Source: Succinivibrionaceae bacterium UBA3769
Lineage (GTDB): Bacteria; Pseudomonadota; Gammaproteobacteria; Enterobacterales; Succinivibrionaceae
Direction of reading: 5' to 3'
Assembly (NCBI GenBank): GCA_002372325.1
Contig: DFFT01000088.1
Location: 12,628 to 76,627, forward strand
Length of the DNA: 64,000 bases
Shown here: piece after piece, positions 7,901-17,871 of the stretch
Layout of the letters: every line of letters begins with the position of its first letter
Position numbering within the stretch: position 1 is the stretch's first letter
Position numbers and translations under genes: made by a program
Notes under the pieces: generated by a model
The model's input: only the letters and a program-made list of their open reading frames with translations
Told to the model about the DNA's origin: nothing
Database searches by the model: none

Positions 7901-9430
7901 ATGCCGGTACCTCCAGAAATAAGATCTGCGGAAAGGCCCAGAAACACCATTGTCGAGGACAGAGGCAAAGACGGCCCGAAACGTTATGCGGTAAGAGAGC
8001 GCAGCTCAATTAAATACATCCCAGGCAAGAATCCCCAGCCTCATAACGGGAAAGTAATAGGACATATCATTAATGGAAAATACGTGCCGTTAGTGAAATC
8101 TCAAACCCAGGAAGATGGTGATAAACCGGATATGCTGTCATACGGATCATCTTCATTAATTAAATCAGTATCTGATGATTTACTGGAGAATTTACTGAAG
8201 GTTTACGACCCGGTTAAAGCTTACAAGATTATGGCTATAGCATCCCTTAAGGTAATGCATCCGGCCATAACAGCAAAAAGAATTTCAGCTGTCTATAATA
8301 TGACATTTATCTCAGTTTATTATCCTAGGATATCATTTTCTCAAAAATCTTTAGGGGCCTTGTATGATGAAATCGGTGCGGATATTGGTAAATTAAATGC
8401 ATTTTTCAAACAAAGAATAAAATCAGCATCACCTGAACATCACCTGGCAATAGACAGCATCTTAAAACATAATTCCGGTATCGTTAATGATTTATCGTCC
8501 TATTCCTGCAAAGCAAAGAAAAACGAGGTTAGAGAATTTTCAGAAATATACGCCTATGATCTGGAGCTAATGGAACCTGTTTGCGCGGAAATGTTTTCCG
8601 GTGATTGCAGGGATCCCTCCTCTTATGCCAGCTTCATAAAAGACAATGACATTAATCCCGGTACCATCAATTCTGGTATCATTCTGGCAAATAAAGGATT
8701 TACTTATCATCAGATCAGGGATGCGCTCAAAATTTGCCCTGGAATTCACTTTCTTGCTCCAATTAAAAGCAATAAACGAATAGCTAATAACAGCATGCTG
8801 GAATTTCAGGGAGTTCTGGATGGGATTTCTGAAAATATTCGGTATTGCAAAAAGAAAATCAAAAACGGTAATTATTTATATGCATTCCGTGATGCGGATT
8901 TAGCTGCCCAAGAAGAAACTGCTAAATTAATAGAAGCAAGAAATAACAAAGATTATAATGATAAAAGCTTTTCTGAAAAAGAAAAGACTTTTGGGTTAAC
9001 AGTATGGGAATCAGATTCGGATCTGGATCCTCTGATTGCATATAAGACATATGCAGAAAGATGGCTGCCGGAACTAATCTTTAAAAGATATAACAGCGAT
9101 GAATGCCTGGAATTACCTGATAATCAGGGAACTTTTAGTATTACCGGCTCAGAATTTGTAAACTTCATTTCTGCGGTTATTACGGCAAGAATATTAAAGA
9201 AATTTGAAAATACCGGACTTCTGAAAGAACTTAGCTTTGCCGATATTATGGATGATTTAGCGTCAGCATGGCGCAAAACCAATGCCCCATTAACGCTTCC
9301 GAATACCAAAGACGCATACTGGGTTCATACCAGTGATGAAGTATTTGCGGAACTGGAGAAATTAGGTCTGAGTAAACCACAGTCAAAGCCAGTATCAAAT
9401 AAACCGGTACCCCAAAAGAAATCAGGTTAG
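7901..9430 (+). CDS. Transposase-like protein, IS1634/IS4-type DDE family, probably degenerate
   Basis: The 509-residue protein resembles IS1634-type transposases. It has an N-terminal region with KRYAVRERSSIKY, a first catalytic Asp in LAIDSILKHNSG, a position normally occupied by the second Asp (IILANKGFT, where the family has DRGF), and a C-terminal YAERWLPELIFKRY giving Y-x2-R-x3-E. The second Asp is Asn here, so catalysis is doubtful. The gene is AT-rich and uses codons unlike the flanking core genes, suggesting transfer. I could not find terminal inverted repeats or target duplications on either side, so it may be a remnant or a domesticated copy. The exact start is uncertain. Confidence 0.6.
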   Translation: MPVPPEIRSAERPRNTIVEDRGKDGPKRYAVRERSSIKYIPGKNPQPHNGKVIGHIINGKYVPLVKSQTQEDGDKPDMLSYGSSSLIKSVSDDLLENLLKVYDPVKAYKIMAIASLKVMHPAITAKRISAVYNMTFISVYYPRISFSQKSLGALYDEIGADIGKLNAFFKQRIKSASPEHHLAIDSILKHNSGIVNDLSSYSCKAKKNEVREFSEIYAYDLELMEPVCAEMFSGDCRDPSSYASFIKDNDINPGTINSGIILANKGFTYHQIRDALKICPGIHFLAPIKSNKRIANNSMLEFQGVLDGISENIRYCKKKIKNGNYLYAFRDADLAAQEETAKLIEARNNKDYNDKSFSEKEKTFGLTVWESDSDLDPLIAYKTYAERWLPELIFKRYNSDECLELPDNQGTFSITGSEFVNFISAVITARILKKFENTGLLKELSFADIMDDLASAWRKTNAPLTLPNTKDAYWVHTSDEVFAELEKLGLSKPQSKPVSNKPVPQKKSG

Positions 9431-9548
9431 CTTTTTAGGATCTTCCGCATAAACTAATCCCAAATCAATAACAATTCCGTAATGGCAATGATTTTATTAT
9501 AAATATTATTGGCCGTTAAATTATTAATATTACAAGGTGCTTATTAAA

Positions 9549-11693
9549 ATGAACGATTATACCAACATTATCGACTCTCCTCTGAAAAATTCAAAGGATG
9601 ACAAACTTGACACCGGTAAATATGTCATTGGACTTGCTCGTTTTTTGAGCCAGTCTGCCATGCCCACCACCGTGGCCATTCAAGGACAATGGGGCTCCGG
9701 AAAAACATCGTTTATGAATCAGTATTCTTTGCGATGCCGATAACGACAATAAAACTCCGCAGTACTTCGGCGTTTGGATGAACATGTGGGAATATTCTCT
9801 GATGCAAAACCCGGAACAGATTCTGACCGGAATTATCAAGGGGCTTACCGATGAATGCACTGCCATTCTGAGCAAGCTCAATGCCCCGGCTGCCTTTGCC
9901 AGCGAATTGAAGGAAAAGACCTTGTCTTTCCTTAAAAAAACCGGAACTGTAATTGCTTCAACCGGAGTAAAAGCCGTGGTAAACGCCGCAGGTCTTGACG
10001 GGAATGCTGCGGTGGATGCTGTTGCCGGAACCTTCAGCGGAGACTTAAAGGACACTACCCCCAGTGAATTCAGAAAAACATTTTCCAAGTCTGTTAAAAA
10101 ATGTCTGGACAGTCAGCCCAGAAATGGGCCACAGCGGCGCGGTTTCATGTTTTTTATCGACGATCTTGATCGCATTAATCCGGAAAGTGCCGTGCAGATT
10201 CTGGAACTCCTGAAAAACATGTTCGAGGTTGATAACTGCATATTTGTTCTGGCTATTGATGAGTCTGGTGCAAAAAGTCAAAACAAGGTATTTTGCAAGC
10301 AAACGAATGGCTAAAATAAAGGCTTCGCTGTTTTGATTTTTGCACAAAACTGACTTTTTGCACTGCACTCATTGATTATGACGTAGTTGTAAAAGGCCTA
10401 AAAGCAAAATTCGGCAATAACGATAACCATGATGATCGAGCCTACCGCTCATTTTTCGACAAGATAATTCAAATGCCTTTTTCAATGCCTATTGGTGCAT
10501 ATGATATAACTTCATTTTTGGAAGATTCACTGAAAAATATCGGTTATTTCAACACTGAAGGATTACACAATGAAATAAAATTATATCAGTCAGAAGATGA
10601 AAATTCTTCGACCGTCATTTCAATTATCGATGAAATGACAAGACTGTCAACAGGCCCCAATCCCAGATCAATAAAACGACTGATAAACACTCTTTCATTA
10701 ATTAAAATAATCAGCGATGTCCAAGTCGAGGAATCTGATGCTCACAGCGAAGAAATGAACGAACAGGATCGTCTGATGAACTATGGACTGGTATGTCTGC
10801 AGATTGCTTACCCTCAGGTATATGAACGCATCGTTCAGGAACCGTGTTTTGCGGAATGGGATGATATTACCGCCCGGGAATTTCGACTCCCGGAACTCAC
10901 TGAAGAAAAAATAACCATTCTTAACAGCATTGACGAATTCAACGCCCCCTGGAAACAGGTGGTATATCGTCTCTGCCAGACCAGCACATATCTAATGTCT
11001 TCCGTGATGAACATTTCTAAACTGCTCAATATAATAAAATCCCTGTATGACGATACTGTTTTTGAAAATAAGATCACTAAAATGCTGGGCATGACCTCCG
11101 TTACCTCGGTAACGCCATCAGATAATTCCGATATAAATAAGCAACCTAATAAGCGAGCACGCATTTCTCTGGATGAATATTTCAAAAATACCTTAGGTGG
11201 AAGTGCTCCGGAAGTGTTAATAAAAGCCGCTTATAATCTCATCAAAGAGGTTCAAAATATCTTTGCAGAACAATTGGAGATGAAGGTATACCGGAGCGGA
11301 ATAACTTTTACGATAAAAAATTTTAAGACAGAAAAACAAAGCTATAAAAGAGCACCAAAATTTTTTTGGATCGGCGTGCATCAATATAAAAAAGCAGAAG
11401 GCCCAAAACTGGAAATAGCTTGTTATTCAAAAAAAGGATGGTCGGGGAATATATGCTATCTGGCCAAAAATGAATATGCGTGCTGGATATCAGATTGGGA
11501 TGTCATGTTACAGTACTTTCAGGAGGAGTTGCATTTTACCAGAAACACTCCTCTCATTAATAGTATCAACACCATGATAAAACTGATCTTTGAAAATACA
11601 TCAAATGATTCGTATCAAGTCAATCTCAATATTGTCGAGGTGTTTAAACAGGCTGTGGACCAAGCTCTGCAAAATAATGCTCCAGCATCCTAA
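9549..11693 (+). pseudogene. KAP-family P-loop NTPase, broken by a frameshift and a MITE
   Basis: Three consecutive frames together make one KAP NTPase of roughly 680 residues. Part 1 (from 9549) carries the Walker A motif GQWGSGKTSF. The frame shifts near 9730, after which NKTPQYFGVWMNMWEYSL continues in another frame. Part 2 contains the Walker B stretch FMFFIDDLDRINPESAV and reaches CIFVLAID at 10260. There a 110-bp element interrupts the gene, and part 3 resumes with YDVVVKGLKAKFG and runs to 11693. KAP NTPases (Kidins220/PifA group) are membrane-associated ATPases; PifA of plasmid F excludes phage T7, so a lost defence role is possible. No nearby partner gene is seen. Confidence 0.8.
10261..10370. 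mobile_element. 110-bp MITE with terminal inverted repeats and 6-bp target duplication
   Basis: The element is bounded by GAGTCTGGTGCAAAAAGTCA (10261-10280) and, inverted, TGACTTTTTGCACTGCACTC (10351-10370), which agree at 17 of 20 positions. It is flanked by ATTGAT on both sides (10255-10260 and 10371-10376), a 6-bp target duplication. Removing the element plus one duplicate restores the KAP reading frame exactly (ATTGAT followed by TATGAC). It has no coding capacity and must have been mobilised in trans. A 6-bp duplication would suit an IS1634-type transposase, which is an inference. Confidence 0.9.
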
Positions 11694-11813
11694 ATATATT
11701 TCAGCAGTCTAAAGGGGCACAATTTGAAAAACATGTTATGATTTGTAACGCTGTTTCATAACACTGCCGCATAACCCGCGTCAGGAACATGCGGGGCATC
11801 GTCCGGAATCAGC

Positions 11814-11848
11814 TGTCACAATTTACGAATTTTTTCTGATTTGTGACA
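11814..11848. repeat. 35-bp inverted repeat, left copy
   Basis: The sequence is TGTCACAA, 19 bases, TTGTGACA. It lies 39 bases beyond the stop codon of the ATPase gene. It matches the reverse complement of the copy at 13161-13195 at 31 of 35 positions, and its arms are also palindromic to each other. Confidence 0.8.
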
Positions 11849-11886
11849 CATCATGGTCTCCTGCCCTCCCCGGAAAGTTCCGGCCG

Positions 11887-13110
11887 CTACGCCAGAACAA
11901 GATCCTTCTTTCCCAGCAGAAAATCCATAATGTTCATATGCATAATGCCGTCCCGGGAGAAATCGAACCTGTCCAGGGAAAGAACGTATTTCGGAGCGGC
12001 ATCTCTTACGGGCTTAAAAGCGCTGAACTCCCTCTCGACAGTTTCCGGATTGGCAAGAACATAAGCCACCTGAATGAAGCACTTCCGCCCTCCGGAAATA
12101 ACCACAAAATCAATTTCCGCCCGGTAGGTTTTTCCGGTAAAGACTTCATAATCCCGTGATAGCAGTTCATTGTAAACAATGTTTTCCAGAAAGAATGACA
12201 CATCAATATTCACAAGATTCGTGTTTATCATTCTGAAGCCAGTATCCACGGCGTATTGCTTCTCAACATAGGACATGGCTTTTTTTCCGGCAATATCGAA
12301 CCTTCTTACCCTTGAAATCAGACAGGCCTTTTCCATCTTGTCTAGGTACCTGTAGATGCTTCTCCTGTCAATGCGTTCATCGTTAACGCCGGCAAAATAG
12401 CTTTCGATATTTTTTGCCGAAAACTCCCTGCCGGCATTTGCCATGATATATCCGGCTATCCTCTCAAAGCTCTGCCTGAGAATCCGGGAGCCCTCCGTCA
12501 TAATATCCCGGTTAAGAATGCCCTGATAGGTTTGTTCCAGATACTTCCTGACATCAGCTTCGCGCTTCAGCGTAAAACGCAGCGGAAAACCGCCCCAGTT
12601 AAGATAATCATGGAAGAGTTCGTCATCAGACTGATTTTTTCCCAGAAGCCGGCAGTATGCCAGACTCTCAGCAAATGAAAACGGCATTATCCGAAACTCG
12701 ATGCACCGGCCTACCAGCAGGGTAGCCAGCTTGCCCGATAACAGCTTTGAATTGCTTCCGGTAACGAAGATGGAATAGTCCCCGGATATTCTCAGAGAAG
12801 ACAGAGCCTCTTCAAAATTACGAACATGCTGAATTTCATCAAGGAAGATAAGAAATCTCCCGCTGCCGTGCCGCATTCCCTCAATATAGGCGTGCAAACG
12901 TTCAGATGTCCTGATGTCCTTGTACCGCAGATCTTCAAAATTCACTCTGATGATATGCTTTTCATCAAAACCGGAGCTTCGGAATTCTTCCTCAATCTGC
13001 TCCAGAAGAACTGATTTTCCGGAGCGTCTGACTCCGGTCAGCACCTTGATAAGATCCGTATCATAGAACGGCCGGATCCTGGCGAGATAACGTTCTCTCT
13101 TTACATACAT
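11887..13110 (-). CDS. AAA+ ATPase with DUF4143 (AAA_14-DUF4143 family)
   Basis: This 407-residue protein begins MYVKRERYLARIRPF directly after a strong AAGGAGG. The Walker A motif is GVRRSGKSVL, Walker B is FLIFLDEIQHV, and a sensor-like TGSNSKLLS follows. The C-terminal half has the DUF4143 pattern, ending in a nuclease-like fold (YRAEIDFVVISGGRKCFIQVAY, with E-I-D and Q-V-A). Such ATPases are common, often multicopy bacterial genes whose role is not established; regulatory or conflict-related functions have been proposed. The gene stands alone, enclosed by 35-bp inverted repeats on both sides. Confidence 0.8.
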   Translation of the reverse strand: MYVKRERYLARIRPFYDTDLIKVLTGVRRSGKSVLLEQIEEEFRSSGFDEKHIIRVNFEDLRYKDIRTSERLHAYIEGMRHGSGRFLIFLDEIQHVRNFEEALSSLRISGDYSIFVTGSNSKLLSGKLATLLVGRCIEFRIMPFSFAESLAYCRLLGKNQSDDELFHDYLNWGGFPLRFTLKREADVRKYLEQTYQGILNRDIMTEGSRILRQSFERIAGYIMANAGREFSAKNIESYFAGVNDERIDRRSIYRYLDKMEKACLISRVRRFDIAGKKAMSYVEKQYAVDTGFRMINTNLVNIDVSFFLENIVYNELLSRDYEVFTGKTYRAEIDFVVISGGRKCFIQVAYVLANPETVEREFSAFKPVRDAAPKYVLSLDRFDFSRDGIMHMNIMDFLLGKKDLVLA

Positions 13111-13160
13111 GTTCTTCCCGCCTCCTTGCAAAAACCTCAGACTGATTTCTGCCATTATAG

Positions 13161-13195
13161 TGTCACAAATCGGAAAAAATTCTTGATTTGTGACA
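13161..13195. repeat. 35-bp inverted repeat, right copy
   Basis: TGTCACAA, 19 bases, TTGTGACA, with the same arm spacing as the left copy and about 50 bases upstream of the ATPase start codon. The palindrome extends outward by further matching bases (AGTGTCACAAATC with GATTTGTGACACT). The position also suits an operator for the ATPase gene. Confidence 0.8.
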
Positions 13196-13270
13196 CTTAT
13201 CTTCACATTTCCGGAGTTTCCCCTGTCCCGTTCCGGAGTCCCCGGAATCATTTTGTGATTAATCTTGCAG

Positions 13271-13299
13271 TTTCACCCATAACTATATAAGTGTATAAT
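13271..13299 (+). promoter_or_regulatory. Possible leuS promoter
   Basis: A perfect TATAAT lies at 13294-13299. Seventeen bases upstream is TTTCAC, a poor -35 box. The transcript would have a leader of about 130 bases before the leuS ATG chosen here, containing a small CTCTCCTGAGAG hairpin. Confidence 0.4.
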
Positions 13300-13434
13300 G
13301 CCTGAGCGCTTTTAATGACGGGAGATCTCTCCGGATCACAGTCCCGCTCCTCTCAGAGCCGGACAAAAGCAGCAAAGCCAACAGTTTTTACAAAGTCTCT
13401 CCTGAGAGAGCCGGAAATTCCTACAGGCCAGCAT

Positions 13435-16020
13435 ATGACAGTCATTCTCAAACAATACAATCCTCACGATCTGGAACCTCAGGTTCAGGAATACTGGGAG
13501 CAGCATAAAACCTTCAAAGCTTCCATGGATACCGGCAGGGAAAAATTCTACTGTCTCTCCATGTTCCCCTATCCCTCCGGAAGACTGCACATGGGACATG
13601 TCAGGAACTACACCATCGGAGATGTGATTTCCCGCTTTCAGAGACTCAACGGCAAGGAGGTCATGCAGCCCATCGGCTGGGACGCCTTCGGCCTTCCCGC
13701 TGAAAACGCCGCCGTTAAAAACAAGACCGCTCCGGCCAAATGGACCTATTCCAACATCGCCTACATGAAGAAGCAGCTCAAGATTCTGGGCTTCTCCTTT
13801 GACTGGGATCGGGAAATCGCCACCTGCAAGCCGGAATACTACAAGTGGGAGCAGCGGTTTTTCACCGAGCTCTATAAAAAGGGACTGGTTTACAAGAAGA
13901 CCTCCACCGTAAACTGGTGTCCCAATGACCAGACAGTGCTGGCCAACGAACAGGTGCAGGAAGGCCGCTGCTGGCGCTGCGACTGTCCGGTGGAGATCAA
14001 GGAAGTGCCCCAGTGGTTCCTGAAGATCACCGCCTATGCCGAAGAGCTCCTGGAGGATCTGGATAATCTGCCGGGCTGGCCGGAAACCGTTAAGACCATG
14101 CAGCGGAACTGGATCGGGAAATCAGAGGGTCTCAACATCAAGCTTAAGGTAGACGGCCGGGATGAGGTGCTGGAGGTTTACACCACGAGACCAGACACCT
14201 TCATGGGCGTTACCTATGTGGCCATTGCCCCCATGCATCCTTTGGCCCGGGAGGCTGCCAGAGTTAATCCCGGGATTGCCGAATTCATTCAGGAATGCCG
14301 CAATCTTAAGATCGCCGAAGCCGACATTGCCAAGATGGAAAAGAAGGGCATGGCCACCGGCTTCTATGCCATTCACCCCCTGAACGGCAGAAAGGTTCCG
14401 GTGATGGTGGCCAATTTCGTTATTATGGATTATGGCACCGGCGCCGTAATGTCCGTGCCGGCTCATGACCAGCGCGATTATGAATTCGCCAAAAAGTACG
14501 GTCTTGACATCATTCCGGTGATCCGCCCCGCGGATCAGGATCAGCCGGACGTTTCCGAAGCCGCCTACACCGAAAAGGGCATCACCTTTAACAGCGGAGA
14601 ATTTGACGGCCTTGATTTCAAGGGAGCCTTTAACGCCATTGCCGACAAGCTGGAAAGCATCGGCATGGGCCAGCGCACGGTAAACTACCGTCTCAGAGAC
14701 TGGGGGGTTTCCAGACAGCGCTACTGGGGCGCTCCCATCCCCATGATAAACCTGCCCGACGGCAGTGTGGTTCCCGCTCAGGAGTTCCCGGTGCTGCTCC
14801 CCGAGGATGTAGTCATGGACGGCATTGTGAGCCCCATCAAGGCAGATCCGGCATGGGCCAGGGTAACCGTTAACGGTCAGGAAGCCCTCCGGGAAACCGA
14901 CACCTTCGATACCTTCATGGAATCCTCCTGGTATTATGCCCGCTACTGCTGCAACAACTACTCCGAGGGCATGCTGGACAGCAAGGCCACCGGCTTCTGG
15001 CTTCCTGTGGATCAGTACATCGGCGGCATCGAACACGCCTGCATGCATCTTCTCTACGCCCGCTTCTTCCACAAGCTGCTCCGGGACGCCGGCATGGTGA
15101 ACTGCGATGAGCCCTTCACCCGTCTGCTCTGTCAGGGCATGGTGCTGGCTGATGCCTTCTACTACAAGACCGATAACGGCTCCAAGATCTGGGTAAGCCC
15201 GCTGGAAGCCCTCTGCGAAAAGGACGCCAAGGGCAATATCACCAAGGCTCAGGACAAGGAAGGCCACGATCTCACTCATGCCGGCATGACCAAGATGAGC
15301 AAGTCCAAGAACAACGGCATCGATCCCCAGGAAATGGTAGATCGCTACGGCGCGGACACCGTGCGTCTTTTCATGATGTTCGCATCCCCGGCCGAGCTTA
15401 CTCTGGAATGGAAGGAATCCGGCGTTGAAGGAGCTCTCAGGTTTATCAGAAAGCTTTGGAACAACGTGCAGGCCCTTCTGGAAAACCCGCGGCCGGAGCC
15501 ATACAATCCGCAGGATCTCAATGAAACCGAAAAGGAAATCAGAAGAGAGCTTAACAAAACCATCGAAAAGGTCACCGATGACATCGGCAGAAGACAGACC
15601 TTTAACACCGCCATTGCCGCTGTTATGGAATTCCTGAACAAGCTGCAGAAGCTGGATCTCTCCCGCAAGACTGCCCTGTCTCTGGCCTATGAATCCTATG
15701 ACAAGGTGGTGGTGCTTCTGGATCCCATCATTCCCCACACCTCCTTTGCCCTCTGGCAGGATCTGGGACATCAGGAAGCAGTAGACGAAACCTCCTGGCC
15801 CAAGGCCGATCCCGCCGCCATGGAGCAGGACAGCCGTCTCATTGTGGTGCAGGTCAACGGCAAGGTCAGGAACCGGATCACCGTGGCTGCTTCCGCTCCG
15901 GAGGAGGAGGTCAAAAATCAGGCTCTCAATGACGAAACAGTTAAGAAGTTCACTGACGGCAAGACAGTTAAAAAGGTAATATACGTAAAGGATAAGCTGG
16001 TGAACATCGTGGCGGTCTGA
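13435..16020 (+). CDS. leuS: Leucyl-tRNA synthetase
   Basis: LeuS charges tRNA-Leu in the cytoplasm. The 861-residue product carries the class I HIGH-type motif [14 protein letters not shown], the editing (CP1) domain with [12 protein letters not shown], and the KMSKS loop [11 protein letters not shown]. The length equals that of E. coli LeuS (860). I chose the ATG at 13435 ([21 protein letters not shown]) because homology begins there. The 40 codons upstream in the same frame look like leader sequence. It heads the conserved leuS-lptE-holA-nadD cluster. Confidence 0.97.
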   Translation: MTVILKQYNPHDLEPQVQEYWEQHKTFKASMDTGREKFYCLSMFPYPSGRLHMGHVRNYTIGDVISRFQRLNGKEVMQPIGWDAFGLPAENAAVKNKTAPAKWTYSNIAYMKKQLKILGFSFDWDREIATCKPEYYKWEQRFFTELYKKGLVYKKTSTVNWCPNDQTVLANEQVQEGRCWRCDCPVEIKEVPQWFLKITAYAEELLEDLDNLPGWPETVKTMQRNWIGKSEGLNIKLKVDGRDEVLEVYTTRPDTFMGVTYVAIAPMHPLAREAARVNPGIAEFIQECRNLKIAEADIAKMEKKGMATGFYAIHPLNGRKVPVMVANFVIMDYGTGAVMSVPAHDQRDYEFAKKYGLDIIPVIRPADQDQPDVSEAAYTEKGITFNSGEFDGLDFKGAFNAIADKLESIGMGQRTVNYRLRDWGVSRQRYWGAPIPMINLPDGSVVPAQEFPVLLPEDVVMDGIVSPIKADPAWARVTVNGQEALRETDTFDTFMESSWYYARYCCNNYSEGMLDSKATGFWLPVDQYIGGIEHACMHLLYARFFHKLLRDAGMVNCDEPFTRLLCQGMVLADAFYYKTDNGSKIWVSPLEALCEKDAKGNITKAQDKEGHDLTHAGMTKMSKSKNNGIDPQEMVDRYGADTVRLFMMFASPAELTLEWKESGVEGALRFIRKLWNNVQALLENPRPEPYNPQDLNETEKEIRRELNKTIEKVTDDIGRRQTFNTAIAAVMEFLNKLQKLDLSRKTALSLAYESYDKVVVLLDPIIPHTSFALWQDLGHQEAVDETSWPKADPAAMEQDSRLIVVQVNGKVRNRITVAASAPEEEVKNQALNDETVKKFTDGKTVKKVIYVKDKLVNIVAV

Positions 16021-16051
16021 CTGCCCGGGACAGCTTGCGCTTAAAGACAGC

Positions 16052-16076
16052 GGCCGGGGATCTTCTCCGGCCTTTT
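16052..16076 (+). terminator. Possible terminator or attenuating hairpin after leuS
   Basis: GGCCGG (16052-16057) pairs with CCGGCC (16067-16072), followed by four T. The short T-run suggests partial termination, with some read-through into lptE. Confidence 0.5.
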
Positions 16077-16095
16077 CCGGTTAACACAGGTCTCT

Positions 16096-16803
16096 ATGAA
16101 CATATTTCCCCTGCTATTCCGTCACCTCCTTGCAGTTGCTGTTACAGGCATTATTCTGTCCGGCTGCGGCTTTCATCTTCCGCAGGATGAAAAGCTTTCT
16201 GACAGCTGTCCGGAGCTGATTCTTGCCGGAGACGACAATGATATCTTTTACAAAGTTCTGGAGGAGAAGCTGATATTAAGCGGGGTTAAGGTAACTCCTG
16301 TTATCGGCAGCTACGCCAGCTATCTCAAGGGAGATATTCCGGTGCTTTCCTGCGGCCCCATGCAGGGGAACAGCAAGGTGCTTTCCGTAGCCGGAAACGC
16401 GCAGAATCTGGAATACACCTACAAAACCTCCGTAGCCTGCAACCTCTTTGCCCCGGGACATCGCCCCTATGCCATCGCAAATACCCTGAACCGTTCCTAT
16501 CTGAACCGTTCCGGTGTCACTATTTCCACGGATGCGGAAAAAAGCGTCATTATTGAAGAGTCAGCAGAAAACCATGCTGATATGGTGCTGATCCGGCTTA
16601 GCAATGTCCAGGGCGTGCTCCCCCGGCTGGCGTCTCAGGATGCCGCCGGCACGGCCGCAGATGGCGTCCGGGTGGTGTTCGATCCCACCTCCGAAAACTC
16701 CCGGGAAATGAGTCTTGAGGAAGCCAGAAATGCTCCGGAAATGCAGGATTTTGAGATAAACACCCCAGAGTCCCCGAAATCCGGAGGGGCAGAGCGGCAA
16801 TAA
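16096..16803 (+). CDS. lptE: LptE, LPS-assembly lipoprotein
   Basis: LptE plugs the outer-membrane LptD barrel and helps insert lipopolysaccharide. The 235-residue product has a lipoprotein signal with lipobox LSGC (residues 21-24) followed by GFHLP, the hallmark opening of mature LptE. The sequence after that is poorly conserved, as is usual. Its C-terminal ~60 residues are hydrophilic and longer than in E. coli (193 residues in all). Its position between leuS and holA is the strongest support. Confidence 0.9.
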   Translation: MNIFPLLFRHLLAVAVTGIILSGCGFHLPQDEKLSDSCPELILAGDDNDIFYKVLEEKLILSGVKVTPVIGSYASYLKGDIPVLSCGPMQGNSKVLSVAGNAQNLEYTYKTSVACNLFAPGHRPYAIANTLNRSYLNRSGVTISTDAEKSVIIEESAENHADMVLIRLSNVQGVLPRLASQDAAGTAADGVRVVFDPTSENSREMSLEEARNAPEMQDFEINTPESPKSGGAERQ

Positions 16804-16815
16804 CGGAGAACAGCC

Positions 16816-17871
16816 ATGCAGATCTACGGAAACAAGCTGGAGCAGCATCTCAGCGAACACGGACTTTCTCCGATCTACATTATTGCCAGCGATGAACCCT
16901 TCTGGCATGAGGATGCCGGAAGAACCATCGTGAACTTTGCCAAAAGCAAGGGCTTTACCAGCTATAACTACAACAGCTTCAGCACGGACAGCATCGATCT
17001 GGAGCTTCTGGAGGACTCCTGCGGCAGCCCCGGTCTTTTTGCGGAAAACTCTCTCGTGGTGCTCAGCGTCCCCGCCATTAATAAGAGCAAGGGGCTCCGG
17101 GAGGCTCTGGCCATTCTGGAACGCTGTCTGAATCCCTCTCTGCTGGCTATTGTCAACACCCCCAGACTCTCCAAGGCGGATCTGGGATCCGGGAAGCCCT
17201 TCGGCAAGCTGGCCGCCAAAGGCCTGGCGGTAATCTTCTATCCCCTCAGGGATTATGAATACACCAAATTCATCAATGATCGCGCCCGCGCCTTCGGCCT
17301 TTCTCTGGATCCTCAGGGCACGGCGCTTATTCTTTCCTCCTATCAGGGCAACCTTTTTGCCATGGTGCAGACTCTGGAAAAGATCTCCCTTTCCGGCAAA
17401 AGCGGTTATGTTACGGCAGACGAAATCCGCTGGCATATCAGCCCGGAGAATCACTTTTCGGTATACGACCTCCAGGATGCTCTCATAAACCCGTCCCTGA
17501 CCATTGAAAGACGGCTTGTTATGATCGATTCCCTCAGGCAGGAGGGCACTCCCATGATGGAAATCATCGGCCAGTTCGGTCAGGCACTGCAGGATCTTTA
17601 CCGCCTGAGAACGCTGATGGATCGGAACCAGCCCCTGAACAGCTTTTTTGAGGGACACCGGATCCTGAAATTCCTGCCCCAGAAAAGAACCGTCTACCAG
17701 AAGGCGGCTCAGGGACTGACTGCTCCGGCGCTCCGGCATCTCATGGATCTCATCTGCCGGGCAGATCTCGCAGTCAGAAACTTTGATGAAAAAACCGCCC
17801 TCATGCTGATCCGCGAAACCGCGGCGGCAAGGAGCTGTCCCTCCAAAATAAGGCTGAACGCCAATGATTAA
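16816..17871 (+). CDS. holA: DNA polymerase III delta subunit
   Basis: HolA is the clamp-loader wrench that opens the beta sliding clamp. The 351-residue protein fits the family length (343 in E. coli). Typical stretches are SPIYIIASDEPFWHEDAGRT at the start, the clamp-binding region near SPGLFAENSLVVL, and the helical collar at the C-terminus. It starts 12 bases after lptE and overlaps nadD by 8 bases, so the three are translationally coupled. Confidence 0.93.
   Translation: MQIYGNKLEQHLSEHGLSPIYIIASDEPFWHEDAGRTIVNFAKSKGFTSYNYNSFSTDSIDLELLEDSCGSPGLFAENSLVVLSVPAINKSKGLREALAILERCLNPSLLAIVNTPRLSKADLGSGKPFGKLAAKGLAVIFYPLRDYEYTKFINDRARAFGLSLDPQGTALILSSYQGNLFAMVQTLEKISLSGKSGYVTADEIRWHISPENHFSVYDLQDALINPSLTIERRLVMIDSLRQEGTPMMEIIGQFGQALQDLYRLRTLMDRNQPLNSFFEGHRILKFLPQKRTVYQKAAQGLTAPALRHLMDLICRADLAVRNFDEKTALMLIRETAAARSCPSKIRLNAND

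Noticed and set aside
7700..9548. Terminal inverted repeats of an insertion sequence around the transposase-like gene
   Set aside because: I compared both flanks by eye and found only chance matches (ATTGAT-GGG type); nothing like the MITE ends occurs there.
14122..15771. A 549-codon minus-strand frame inside leuS
   Set aside because: It lies completely antisense to a gene with clear synthetase motifs and has no independent support.
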